Source of the DNA: Romboutsia timonensis
GTDB taxonomy: Bacteria; Bacillota; Clostridia; Peptostreptococcales; Peptostreptococcaceae
DNA: 59,089 nt
Assembly (NCBI RefSeq): GCF_900106845.1
Contig: NZ_LT629850.1
Span: forward strand, 1,506,214 to 1,565,302
Reading direction: 5' to 3'
In this document: one piece after another, positions 9,832 to 17,538 of the stretch
Numbering within the stretch: the first letter of the stretch is position 1
Layout of the letters: each line of letters starts with the position of its first letter
The notes under the pieces: model-generated
Database searches by the model: none
What the model was told of the DNA's origin: nothing
What the model saw: only the letters and a program-made list of their open reading frames with translations
Made by a program: the position numbers and the translations under genes

Positions 9832-10086
9832 TCACTTATAATTAACAATATTTCTAACCTGAGCAGTACTAATCCCAAACCTCCTAGAAACCTTTCTATA
9901 ATCCCCATCAAAGCTATCTCTAATCATTCTATTTCTAACACCCTTAACAAGACTTGCTTCATTAGGAATATACAAATTGCTCCCACCAGCAAACTTAACC
10001 AAACTCTTAAAAGCATCCATACCTATAACATCAACAACATCAATAACCCCATCAGGCAAATCATCCTTAGTTAAATAATCTAACAT
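9832..10086 (-). CDS. Small Mor-type transcription activator
   Basis: The 84-aa protein resembles the Mor/C family of phage middle-operon activators. It has an N-terminal dimerisation segment (DGVIDVVDVIGMDAFKSLVKFAGG) with a beta strand NLYIP, and a C-terminal helix-turn-helix (RDSFDGDYRKVSRRFGISTAQVRNIV). It stands alone with its own terminator and diverges from the amidase gene at 10232. That arrangement suggests it regulates the neighbouring cell-wall or phage-like genes, which is inference. The start has AGGTG just upstream. Confidence 0.8.
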   Translation of the reverse strand: MLDYLTKDDLPDGVIDVVDVIGMDAFKSLVKFAGGSNLYIPNEASLVKGVRNRMIRDSFDGDYRKVSRRFGISTAQVRNIVNYK

Positions 10087-10231
10087 AAAACACCTCCATA
10101 CCTTATAATCCTACAATATATATTCGATAAACATATATCCACATCCTACTAAATTCTTTAAATTTTTTAATATTTAACTAAAAATAAAATGCCTTAAACT
10201 ATTGGTAAAACTATATTAGGAGGTAAACATT

Positions 10232-10888
10232 ATGAAATGGTATCTAGACTTTGGACATGGAGGAAAAGACTCTGGAGCAGTTTCTGCTAATCAAACAAAA
10301 GAAAGCAATATAGTCTTAAAAATAGGAATGTTAGTAAAAAATAACCTAGAAAAAGCAGGTGAAGAAGTAGTAACTACACGTGAAAAAGACCTATACTATT
10401 CACTAGATTACAGAACATCTAAAGCAAATAAAGAAAACTGCAACTACTTTATAAGCCTACATATGAACTCATCAACTAATAAATCTGCCAAAGGAGTTGA
10501 GGTATGGGTATATGATGAAAAAAGCAAGGTATATAACTTAGCAAAAAACATCTGTACTAATTTATCAAAAGATATAAACACACCTAATCGTGGTGTTAAA
10601 ATCTCAAAAAACTTTTATGTTCTTAGAAAAACTAAAATGCCATCACTTTTAATAGAAATAGATTTTATCTCAAATTCTACTGTAGAAACTTCCCTTCAGT
10701 CTGAAAAATATATAAAAGATATTGCTAACACTATTTCTTCTACTCTACTAGCTTTTGTAAATAAATCTATTGTAGATGATGATGTATTTTATAGAGTGTG
10801 TATAGGTGCTTTTAAAAATAAATCAAATGCTATACTTCTAAAAAATGAAGCTATATCAAAGGGGTTTAGCGATGCTTATATATATTAA
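10232..10888 (+). CDS. N-acetylmuramoyl-L-alanine amidase (Amidase_3) with short SPOR-like tail
   Basis: The enzyme cleaves the amide bond between muramic acid and the peptide stem. The Amidase_3 zinc site is visible: DFGHGGKDSG near the N-terminus (His9), the conserved Glu in KESNIV, YFISLHMNSS with the second His, and the catalytic LIEIDFIS near residue 140. After about 180 residues comes a single 35-residue unit (VFYRVCIGAFKNKSNA to the end) that looks like half of a SPOR domain. There is no signal peptide, as in endolysins of clostridial phages. The start is fixed by AGGAGGTAAAC. Neighbouring Mor-like and DUF1659/DUF2922/YvrJ genes suggest a prophage-derived or exported lysis module, which is inference. 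Confidence 0.9.
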   Translation: MKWYLDFGHGGKDSGAVSANQTKESNIVLKIGMLVKNNLEKAGEEVVTTREKDLYYSLDYRTSKANKENCNYFISLHMNSSTNKSAKGVEVWVYDEKSKVYNLAKNICTNLSKDINTPNRGVKISKNFYVLRKTKMPSLLIEIDFISNSTVETSLQSEKYIKDIANTISSTLLAFVNKSIVDDDVFYRVCIGAFKNKSNAILLKNEAISKGFSDAYIY

Positions 10889-10911
10889 TTATCTAAAAAT
10901 ATTATAAACAT

Positions 10912-11000
10912 AAAATAGATAGGTCTATTTAACCTGTCTATTTTGTAATTTGGGACTGTAAGCAGGTTTTTGTAAATACAAACTTACCTACAGTCTTTTT
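10912..11000 (+). terminator. Tandem terminators after the amidase
   Basis: The first hairpin is 10912-10944 (AAAATAGATAGG / CCTGTCTATTTT, with one G-T pair). The second is 10954-10995 (GACTGTA / TACAGTC with an inner GCAGGT/ACTTACC helix), followed by six T residues. Together they form a strong double terminator for the plus strand. Confidence 0.75.
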
Positions 11001-11040
11001 TATAATTTGCTTAACCAAATCTGATTAGATAGTCGCTTTT

Positions 11041-11220
11041 TTAATTTAAAATAAAAATCTCTAGTTTTTCCCTTTGAATATAACATACAAATTTATCTAT
11101 AAATTGGCTTAACTCTAAAATCTCATCTATTAGGCTATTTATTTCATATTATTTACTTAAAATTTGCTTTAGTTCATCAAAAATTAACAATATCTTCTAA
11201 ACAGAGTTGATTGCTATCTA
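11041..11220 (-). pseudogene. Decayed gene fragment
   Basis: Read leftward, one frame gives KILLIFDELKQILSK, a stop, then YEINSLIDEILELSQFIDKF and a further 17 or so residues to a TAA at 11041. Another stop occurs earlier in the same frame. The amphipathic, Lys/Glu-rich composition looks like a helical protein that has lost its reading frame. I cannot name the family. The rest of 11001-11259 is AT-rich with no gene. Confidence 0.35.
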
Positions 11221-11259
11221 ATTTTGACTTTTTTTATCCTAAGAACAACAAGATCTATT

Positions 11260-11454
11260 TCATTTAAATAGGAAGAAGAAAAAGCCTCCCATAATTAAAG
11301 GACAGATAAATGGAGCTATAAATGATACAGCTAATGCCCCGGAAGCACTATATGCGCTAATTGCAGGAACTGCTGAAAGTAATAATAATGGAACTATGCA
11401 ACATAGAAATAGTGGTAAAAATCTTTTTAAGTTTTTCTTAGTTTCTTTATTCAT
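11260..11454 (-). CDS. Small two-helix membrane protein
   Basis: The 64-aa protein has a basic N-terminus (MNKETKKNLKRF) and two hydrophobic segments (LPLFLCCIVPLLLLSAVPA and ALAVSFIAPFICPLIMGGFF), the second reaching the C-terminus. The start has a clear GGAGGTAATT site nine bases upstream, which supports expression. It is a single gene, divergent from the secreted peptide gene at 11620. The family is not recognised; it could be a holin-like or stress membrane peptide, but nothing proves that. Confidence 0.65.
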   Translation of the reverse strand: MNKETKKNLKRFLPLFLCCIVPLLLLSAVPAISAYSASGALAVSFIAPFICPLIMGGFFFFLFK

Positions 11455-11619
11455 TTTAAAATTACCTCCATATATTTTATGAGATAATATTACTTAAAAA
11501 GTATGAAAAAATTATGAATTTAAATTTATTTATATTTCTAGAGTTTATTCATATTTTATTCATACTTTTTCAATATTATATTCTTAAAGAAAATAATATT
11601 GAAAAAAGGATGTGTTTAT

Positions 11620-11916
11620 ATGAAGAAGTCATTAATAGGAACATTAGCATTAGGTCTAATAATAGGTACAGGTGCATTAACTGTAAAATCATTTGCAAAT
11701 GAAAGAACAGTAGATACTCAATTATTTGTTAATAAAACAAATCCAGTAGTATCAACAACAGATAACCAAAGTTCATATCAGCAAGATGCAGGGTTTAAAG
11801 TATTAAACCAAGAGACAAATCAATTTGAACAAATAGATGATAGTAATTATAGAAATTCTAATCCTAACTATGGACAATGCTGTCCTTATATGAATTATGG
11901 GAATTTTGGAAATTAA
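11620..11916 (+). CDS. Small secreted protein with Cys-Cys tail
   Basis: The start is the ATG at 11620, eight codons inside a longer TTG frame, because AAAAAAGGATG lies at the right distance. The product is 98 aa: a signal peptide (MKKSLIGTLALGLIIGTGAL followed by TVKSFANE with a likely cleavage after SFA), then a short polar mature part ending in NPNYGQCCPYMNYGNFGN. The Cys-Cys-Pro-Tyr-Met tail could bind metal or form a disulfide, which is of interest next to the probable copper module at 12.2-15.7 kb. The family is not recognised. Confidence 0.75.
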   Translation: MKKSLIGTLALGLIIGTGALTVKSFANERTVDTQLFVNKTNPVVSTTDNQSSYQQDAGFKVLNQETNQFEQIDDSNYRNSNPNYGQCCPYMNYGNFGN

Positions 11917-11980
11917 AATATAAATTAAATGGCTAAAAATAATAAAAATGGAGTTATAATCAGATAGATATAAACTCATT

Positions 11981-12012
11981 AAAAAATGCTAGGGTATTTC
12001 TAGCATTTTTTT
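11981..12012 (+). terminator. Terminator after the secreted peptide gene
   Basis: AAAAAATGCTAG and CTAGCATTTTTT form a perfect stem around an 8-nt loop, followed by T residues. It ends the plus-strand transcript of the small secreted protein. The 200 bases to the next hairpin are AT-rich and empty. Confidence 0.8.
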
Positions 12013-12208
12013 ATTACAATAAAAAGAGGTACGATAGAATTAGAAAAGAAAAGAGTGAGCATATAATTAATATAGTAAAAAGACCTTTAAATGTGGAAAT
12101 ATAGGTTAAAAATTTTAAAGTGTATTAAATTTTGATTTAAGGATAATCTAAGTATGAATTAAAAATATATTACTAGTTTACACATAATAAATAATTTATT
12201 AATATAAC

Positions 12209-12245
12209 AAAATGTCTTATAAGTATATACTTATAAGACATTTTT
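12209..12245 (-). terminator. Terminator of the HMA-SafE gene
   Basis: This is a near-perfect palindrome with AAAATGTCTTATAAG on one side and CTTATAAGACATTTTT on the other, six bases past the stop of the gene at 12252. It is symmetric, so it can work in both directions. Confidence 0.85.
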
Positions 12246-12251
12246 ATTTTA

Positions 12252-13556
12252 TTATTCTACTCTTAGATTGCCTCTAATCATGCCCATCCAACAAGTAAAT
12301 GATATATCTTGTCCATTAGGGTTTATCTCAGCAATTACATCACCTTTACTTAAATCTATATACTTATCATATTGAGGGAAGTACATAGCATTATTACAAG
12401 ATGTCAATTCTTCAACTTTTATAGTAAGTCTAACGGGGATATCACCTTTTATAATAGGACTTGATGCTTGATATCCATATCGATTAGCTGTGATAGTAAC
12501 CTCTTGATATCCATCTACAACAGGTGCAAGTTCTCCAGAAGACTGAGATATACCACCTAAAATAGGTATATTAATTCCTGTTAGCGCTAAACCTCTTTGT
12601 CCCATAGAAAGACCTAATATTATTATAAATACACCACTGTATTTAAATATATTATTGCTTAGCGACTTACTTAACCTAGATGAAATATATCCAAATCCTA
12701 GCATTAATGGAACAGTACCAATAGAAAAAGCAAACATTGATAAAGCGCCCATTACAAAGCTACCAGTTCCAAGTGCATAAAGTTGCATAGTTTGTAGTGG
12801 ACCACAAGGCATAAATCCATTTAAAATCCCCACCACAAAAGGATTTTTGTTACTTTTACCACAATTTTTTTTCATAAAAGGAATACTTAAATTAATATTT
12901 TTAAACAATTTTATTCCAAACATATTAAGTCCAGCTATTACCATAAATAGTGCAGCAAATAGTTGGATAAATCCTTGCATTTTCATAGATATTGAAAATA
13001 CAGAACCTAGAGCACCGATTATTCCTCCAAGTAATGTATACGAAATTACTCTACCAAGATTATATTTAAGTGCAGTATTAAAAGATGATTTTTTACTTAC
13101 AAGTAAATTATCTTTATCTAGAGTCTGTGTAAGCATTATTCCACCACACATACCAACACAATGAAGAGATGATAATAATCCTACCACAAATAACATAAAA
13201 AGTGATGCATTTGAAAGTAGTGAATTCGTATCATATCCAACTAATGAATTACTACTTAGATATAGCATTATAATTACCATCAATCCTAAGCATAAAAACT
13301 GGCTTATAGAGTTTTTATAGGTTGAATAACCTGCCTTTTTTATAGCTTTTTTAATTTCATTTTCACTTAAAATTTCATTTTCATACACAGTTATAACATT
13401 TGATTTATTATGGCTTGCTTTTACATTGAAAATACCGTTTAAAGACTTTATTTCTTCTTCGATTGCAGTTTCACATGATTTACAGTGCATTCCATAAACA
13501 TCAAATGATTTAGTAATTTTACTCAATAAATTCACCTCATTTAAGATATTTTTCAA
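12252..13556 (-). CDS. HMA-SafE-cupredoxin fusion, probable copper handling membrane protein
   Basis: Three parts are visible in 434 residues. Residues 18-80 form a heavy-metal-associated domain with GMHCKSC (Cys25, Cys28). Residues 85-330 form a sulfite exporter TauE/SafE (DsbD-like, UreH-like) membrane domain of about six helices with the conserved LLSSLHCVGMCGGIM and NGFMPCGPLQTM motifs. Residues 340-434 form a beta-rich cupredoxin-like domain ending in FTCWMGMIRG, with a Cys and Met pair suitable for copper. Proteins of this plan occur in copper-homeostasis loci of clostridia. It is divergent from a two-component system whose kinase has a metal-like sensor loop, so copper or silver handling is the best inference. 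The start has AGGTGAATTT in front. Confidence 0.85.
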   Translation of the reverse strand: MKNILNEVNLLSKITKSFDVYGMHCKSCETAIEEEIKSLNGIFNVKASHNKSNVITVYENEILSENEIKKAIKKAGYSTYKNSISQFLCLGLMVIIMLYLSSNSLVGYDTNSLLSNASLFMLFVVGLLSSLHCVGMCGGIMLTQTLDKDNLLVSKKSSFNTALKYNLGRVISYTLLGGIIGALGSVFSISMKMQGFIQLFAALFMVIAGLNMFGIKLFKNINLSIPFMKKNCGKSNKNPFVVGILNGFMPCGPLQTMQLYALGTGSFVMGALSMFAFSIGTVPLMLGFGYISSRLSKSLSNNIFKYSGVFIIILGLSMGQRGLALTGINIPILGGISQSSGELAPVVDGYQEVTITANRYGYQASSPIIKGDIPVRLTIKVEELTSCNNAMYFPQYDKYIDLSKGDVIAEINPNGQDISFTCWMGMIRGNLRVE

Positions 13557-13674
13557 GATATTATAACTTTAGATTATGAAAAAAAGATGAAGATAAATAA
13601 TAAAATTCATAAGTTATTTACAATTATATGATATTTTTTGTTATATTAATAAATAATGAAGAGGAGGAAGGCAA

Positions 13675-14349
13675 ATGTTTAACATTCTTATAGTAGATGA
13701 TGAGATAAAAATTACTCAAGTTATAAAAGCTTATTTAGATAAAGAAGGATACAACACTATAGTAGCCAATAATGGAGAGCAAGCTTTAGAATGCTTTTCA
13801 AAAAATAGTATAGATTTAATGATTTTAGATAGGATGTTGCCGGATATAAGTGGTGAAGAGATTTGTGAAAAAGTAAGAGCAATATCTAAAGTACACATTA
13901 TTATGTTAACAGCTAAAACAGAAGATAGTGATAAAATAGATGGTTTTAATATAGGTTGTGATGACTATGTTTGTAAACCTTTTAATGTTAAAGAGTTAGT
14001 TTTGAGAGTTAAAGCAGTTTTTAGAAAAATGGATGTAGAAAATAAAGATTTATTAAAGTTCTCGGATGAGCTTGAAATAGATATGAACTCTCATGAGGTT
14101 AAAGTAAGAGGCAAGAAAGTTGAATTAACCAATACGGAATATAAAATACTTTTACTATTTGCAAAGAATCAAAATAAAGTATTTACTAGAGAACAATTGT
14201 TAGAATTGACTATAGAGGAACATTATGAAAAGATAGACAGAGTTATTGATGCACATGTAAAAAATCTTAGACAAAAGATAGAATTAGATACAAAAAAAGC
14301 TACAATCATTAAAACCGTATATGGGGTAGGATATAAATTTGGATTATAA
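13675..14349 (+). CDS. OmpR-family response regulator
   Basis: The receiver domain shows the acidic pair Asp8-Asp9, the phosphoacceptor Asp52 (LMILDRMLPDISG) and the conserved Lys in YVCKPF. The C-terminal half is a winged helix of OmpR type (NTEYKILLLFAKNQNKVFTREQLL and the RVIDAHVKNLRQKI recognition region). Length is typical at 224 residues. GAGGAGGAAGG precedes the ATG. It overlaps the kinase gene and is divergent from the HMA-SafE gene with a 118-base shared promoter region, so it probably controls both directions in response to metal. The exact operator is not identifiable by eye. Confidence 0.93.
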   Translation: MFNILIVDDEIKITQVIKAYLDKEGYNTIVANNGEQALECFSKNSIDLMILDRMLPDISGEEICEKVRAISKVHIIMLTAKTEDSDKIDGFNIGCDDYVCKPFNVKELVLRVKAVFRKMDVENKDLLKFSDELEIDMNSHEVKVRGKKVELTNTEYKILLLFAKNQNKVFTREQLLELTIEEHYEKIDRVIDAHVKNLRQKIELDTKKATIIKTVYGVGYKFGL

Positions 14350-15742
14350 ATTAAAAAAACTAAAACTTAATAAAAAGTTAATTCTATCTTTAGTATCTTT
14401 AATAATCATAGTTATATTATCTATAGCTTTATCTATAAATAGTGTTTTTAATAAAAAATTTGAACAATACATTATTAGAAATAATGAAAATGAAATTTCT
14501 AATATAATTGATTCGATAAGGTCTAAATACGTTAATGGAGAATGGGAGTTATCTAGTATCCAGCAAATAGGAGAAGATGCAATAAGTAATGGCATATTTG
14601 TGGATTTATATGATAAAGATAGTAATTTAGTGTGGGGGGCAATGACCTATAATAAAAATATGTGTCATATGGTTATGGGAAGTATAGAGAACAATATGAA
14701 CTATATGATAAATAAGAATAAAAGTAATTATACAGAAAAATTGTTTGAAATAAAGAATTTAGATAATGAAATTATTGGAAATATAAAAATAGGTTCATAC
14801 GGATTACTTTACTATATGGATAATGATGTAGATTTTTTAAAAGAAATAAATAAGGTAATTACAAGTATAGGTATTGTAATGGTTTTAATAACAATATTTA
14901 TAGCAATATTAATATCTAATAATATATCTAAGCCTGTAGAAGTTGTGTCCAATATGGCTAATTTAATTGGAGATGGTGATTATGATAATAAGATAGATTA
15001 TGATAGCAATATAGTTGAAATTGATGTGCTTATAAAATCGATAAATAATTTATCAGCTAAATTAGAAGAACAGGAAAATTTAAGAAAGAGGTTAACAACA
15101 GATATATCTCATGAACTTAGAACGCCACTTACAAGTATACAAACACATTTAGAAGCTATGATAGATGGAATATGGGAACCTGATACAGAAAGGCTAAATA
15201 GTGTAAACGAGGAGGTAATAAGGCTTACTAATTTAGTAAATCAATTACAAAACTTAGCTAAGTTTGATAGTGAAAAAAGTAAATTAAATTTAGCTAAAGT
15301 AAATGTAAAAAACTTAATTATGAATGTGGTTTATAATAATCAAGGGAAGGCACTAGAAAAAAATATAAATATAGAGTGTGATTTAGAAAGTATAGATAGT
15401 TACTTAGATAAAGATAAAATATCACAAGTAATAGTTAATTTACTGTCTAATGCTATAAGATATACAAATAATGGTGGGAAGATTTTTATAAGTTCATATA
15501 AAGAAAATAATAATCTAAAAATACAATTTAAAGATAATGGTATAGGAATTCCGAAAGAAAATATAAAATATATATTTGAAAGGTTTTATAGAGTGGATGA
15601 GTCAAGAAGTAAAAATACAGGTGGAATTGGTGTTGGTTTAACTATTGTTAAGTCTATAATTGATTTACATCAAGGTACAATTGAGGTTAGAAGTGAGCTT
15701 AATAAAGGTAGTGAGTTTATAGTTATACTACCGAATCTGTAA
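14339..15742 (+). CDS. Sensor histidine kinase, probable copper/silver sensor
   Basis: There are two membrane helices (about 13-35 and 173-192) enclosing an extracytoplasmic sensor of about 135 residues that contains NKNMCHMVMG (Met108, Cys109, His110, Met111, Met113). Such Met/His/Cys clusters bind Cu(I) or Ag(I). Then follow a HAMP segment, the H-box SHELRTP (His258), and an HATPase domain with N-box NLLSNAIRYTNNGG and G-boxes DNGIGIP and GGIGVGLTIVKS. The start is a TTG that overlaps the regulator stop by 11 bases, with AGGA seven bases upstream. It acts on the regulator at 13675. Confidence 0.92.
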   Translation: MDYKLKKLKLNKKLILSLVSLIIIVILSIALSINSVFNKKFEQYIIRNNENEISNIIDSIRSKYVNGEWELSSIQQIGEDAISNGIFVDLYDKDSNLVWGAMTYNKNMCHMVMGSIENNMNYMINKNKSNYTEKLFEIKNLDNEIIGNIKIGSYGLLYYMDNDVDFLKEINKVITSIGIVMVLITIFIAILISNNISKPVEVVSNMANLIGDGDYDNKIDYDSNIVEIDVLIKSINNLSAKLEEQENLRKRLTTDISHELRTPLTSIQTHLEAMIDGIWEPDTERLNSVNEEVIRLTNLVNQLQNLAKFDSEKSKLNLAKVNVKNLIMNVVYNNQGKALEKNINIECDLESIDSYLDKDKISQVIVNLLSNAIRYTNNGGKIFISSYKENNNLKIQFKDNGIGIPKENIKYIFERFYRVDESRSKNTGGIGVGLTIVKSIIDLHQGTIEVRSELNKGSEFIVILPNL

Positions 15743-15745
15743 AAT

Positions 15746-15812
15746 AAAGTGTGTATTCTTCCCAAAAGTGCGATAATTAAATTAGATTATCCGAAGGAAG
15801 GTGCACACTTTT
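15746..15812. terminator. Convergent hairpin between kinase and 106-aa gene
   Basis: AAAGTGTG pairs with CACACTTT, and inside it TTCTTCC faces GGAAGG. It lies directly after the kinase stop codon and ends in a T tract for the plus strand. The 3-prime end of the minus-strand frame at 15777 runs into it. Confidence 0.6.
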
Positions 15813-16097
15813 TATGTTAAACAAAAGTGAAATTTTAAAGAAACTTATACAAACTAAATACATAACAATACTTTCTTTATTATTATCTTTATCTAATAAA
15901 TCAAGTTTAGGAATTTTTTTAGAAATCTTATCTACTCTAAAGGCTTTTTTATCTAGTATTTCACTAAGCTTCTCTTCTAATATAAAACTTAAATCATCTT
16001 TTTTATTAATATCTATTTTTATAAAAAAGTTATTTTCATAGTAAAGTATATCATTGTAATCATTTTTAACTACTATTCCTATAGTCTTTTTATCCAT
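15777..16097 (-). CDS. Hypothetical 106-aa protein
   Basis: This is a Lys/Asp/Ile-rich small protein beginning MDKKTIGIVVKNDYNDILYY. The start has a good site (AGGGGAGCTT then ATG), which makes this frame more credible than the overlapping plus-strand frame. The last 25 or so residues are hydrophobic and the final codons fall in the terminator hairpin, so the original end may have been lost by mutation. The family is not recognised. Confidence 0.5.
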   Translation of the reverse strand: MDKKTIGIVVKNDYNDILYYENNFFIKIDINKKDDLSFILEEKLSEILDKKAFRVDKISKKIPKLDLLDKDNNKESIVMYLVCISFFKISLLFNIKSVHLPSDNLI

Positions 16098-16316
16098 AAG
16101 CTCCCCTATAAATGTTAGTTAAACTTTATGTAGTAATTATATACAATTATAGACAAAATATGGTAAATTCATGAAATATCTATATAGAAATAAAATAAAT
16201 TTCACTATTTTCTCTAAATATTTTCTTCAAATACTTTAATATATAAAAAACCCTTATCCACCTATAATTAATATCAAGAAGAACAAATCTTCTAATAAAT
16301 AAACGGAGGTGGCTAT

Positions 16317-16529
16317 ATGGTTAATGAAATGAAAAATCCATCAAGCCTAAGAATAAAACTTGATTTAGGTATGGTAGATGGAAAAACAAAAGTAAAAAGC
16401 AAAACATTCTCATCATTAAAACATAATGCTTTAGCACAAAACGTATATGACGTTGGAGAGGCTTTAATGGCTCTTCAAGAATATGAAGTGATTGAAATAG
16501 CTAAGATAGATAACACTACTTTAGCTTAA
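16317..16529 (+). CDS. DUF1659-type small protein
   Basis: The 70-aa protein follows the DUF1659 pattern: an N-terminal LRIKLDLGMVDGKTKVKSKTF beta part and a helix with NVYDVGEALMALQE, ending in a short strand. It starts after CGGAGGTGGCT. It is the first of three small genes (DUF1659, DUF2922, YvrJ) that travel together in Firmicutes, often beside prophage-like or amidase genes. The function is unknown; a small beta protein acting with the next gene is likely. Confidence 0.85.
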   Translation: MVNEMKNPSSLRIKLDLGMVDGKTKVKSKTFSSLKHNALAQNVYDVGEALMALQEYEVIEIAKIDNTTLA

Positions 16530-16553
16530 TATTAAATTTAAGGAGGTATAAAT

Positions 16554-16781
16554 ATGGAACAAACTAAAAGACTTGTAATGACTTTTAAAACTACTGATGA
16601 TAAAAAGGTATCTTTATCAGTAGATAACCCAAGGGAAGATATTACAGAATCTGAAATAAAAGATGCTATGGATTTAGTAGTATCTAAAAATATATTTGCT
16701 CCAAATGGTGCTGATATAGTGTCTGCTGTTGAGGCTAAGGTTGTTGTTACAGACACTACATCTTATGACTTAGAGTTATAA
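16554..16781 (+). CDS. DUF2922-type small protein
   Basis: This is a 75-aa beta-rich protein (RLVMTFKTTDDKKVSLSVDN, then a helix with DITESEIKDAMDLVVSKNIF, then AVEAKVVVTDTTSYDLEL). The pattern matches DUF2922. It follows the DUF1659 gene by 24 bases with AAGGAGGTATAA as its ribosome site, so the two are co-transcribed and probably form a complex. A terminator lies right after it. The function is unknown. Confidence 0.85.
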   Translation: MEQTKRLVMTFKTTDDKKVSLSVDNPREDITESEIKDAMDLVVSKNIFAPNGADIVSAVEAKVVVTDTTSYDLEL

Positions 16782-16792
16782 AATTTACATTT

Positions 16793-16833
16793 AAAAAGCT
16801 ATGCCAAGGTCCCCCCACCTTTGCATAGCTTTT
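16793..16833 (+). terminator. Intra-operon terminator before yvrJ
   Basis: AAAAAGCTATGC pairs with GCATAGCTTTT, with an inner AAGGT/ACCTT helix and a loop of six C residues. It is strong and would limit transcription into the YvrJ-type gene. Confidence 0.85.
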
Positions 16834-16857
16834 ACTTTATTGAAAGGATGTGTATTT

Positions 16858-17004
16858 ATGAATTCTGAATTACAAACTCTTATAGCTTCTGTAGGATTTC
16901 CTATAGCCCTTAGTATGTATTTACTTGTAAGGATTGAAGGAAAACTTCAGACTTTATCTGATAGTATTAATGAATTATCTAAAAATATAATAAGCATGAG
17001 ATGA
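16858..17004 (+). CDS. YvrJ-family small membrane protein
   Basis: The true start is the ATG at 16858 after AAAGGATGTG. The 48-aa product has one membrane helix (LIASVGFPIALSMYLLVRI) followed by a short amphipathic helix (EGKLQTLSDSINELSKNI), the YvrJ family plan. It is the third member of the DUF1659/DUF2922/YvrJ group. The shape is that of a small phage holin-like or anchoring peptide, but its job is not known. Confidence 0.85.
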   Translation: MNSELQTLIASVGFPIALSMYLLVRIEGKLQTLSDSINELSKNIISMR

Positions 17005-17012
17005 TTAATATT

Positions 17013-17046
17013 AAAAAAGGGTGTCATAAATCATGACACCTTCTTT
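17013..17046 (+). terminator. Terminator after yvrJ
   Basis: GGTGTCAT and ATGACACC form an 8-bp stem with a 5-nt loop, with A residues before and T residues after. It serves the plus-strand YvrJ gene and possibly the convergent gene at 17051. Confidence 0.8.
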
Positions 17047-17050
17047 ATAA

Positions 17051-17473
17051 TTATAAACTTTGTAATCTTTTCTTTTCTATAAACATACTTACATTATTTT
17101 GTATCATATATAAAAGAACTGGTATATACATATATGATAAATATCCTTTTACATTAAATAACATAGCTATTAACAAACTAGATGATAATATAGATGCAAT
17201 TACTGATAATTTATCACTTCTATTAAATAGTTTTAAACCTATTCCAAACATTAAACCAAACAATAAAATCATTATAGAAAAAACTATAAATATTCCAAAT
17301 GACTGTATTTGTTGTGGCATAGATGGAATGTATCCATATCCTATTACAAATACAAATGTAGTAACACCAAATAGTATATATATATTTCCCATATCCTTTT
17401 TCTTAAATAAAAGTATTATAGTAAATACTAGGTATAAAGAGCTTAAAAAGCTGACTAAACTCACGCCATTCAC
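17051..17473 (-). CDS. Hypothetical multi-pass membrane protein
   Basis: The 140-aa protein starts at a GTG and is built of about four or five hydrophobic helices (VSFLSSLYLVFTIILLF, IYILFGVTTFVFVIGYGYI, FGIFIVFSIMILLFGLMFG, LSVIASILSSSLLIAMLF) with a basic tail. A weak AAGGATAG site precedes the GTG. There are no motifs beyond membrane segments. It follows the arcD gene end on the same strand, but a hairpin separates them. Confidence 0.65.
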   Translation of the reverse strand: MNGVSLVSFLSSLYLVFTIILLFKKKDMGNIYILFGVTTFVFVIGYGYIPSMPQQIQSFGIFIVFSIMILLFGLMFGIGLKLFNRSDKLSVIASILSSSLLIAMLFNVKGYLSYMYIPVLLYMIQNNVSMFIEKKRLQSL

Positions 17474-17491
17474 CTATCCTTAATTAAAATA

Positions 17492-17529
17492 AAACCACAG
17501 AGCTTTTTAAATAAAAGATCTATGGTTTA
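17492..17529 (-). terminator. Terminator at the end of the arc operon
   Basis: An imperfect stem AAACCAcAGAgCT / AGaTCTaTGGTTT lies ten bases past the arcD stop codon, with a T tract when read leftward. Confidence 0.65.
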
Positions 17530-17538
17530 TGTTTTATA

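Noticed and set aside
15814-16041. 75-aa plus-strand frame opposite the 106-aa gene
   Set aside because: It begins in the terminator of the kinase gene, and the minus-strand frame has the better ribosome site.
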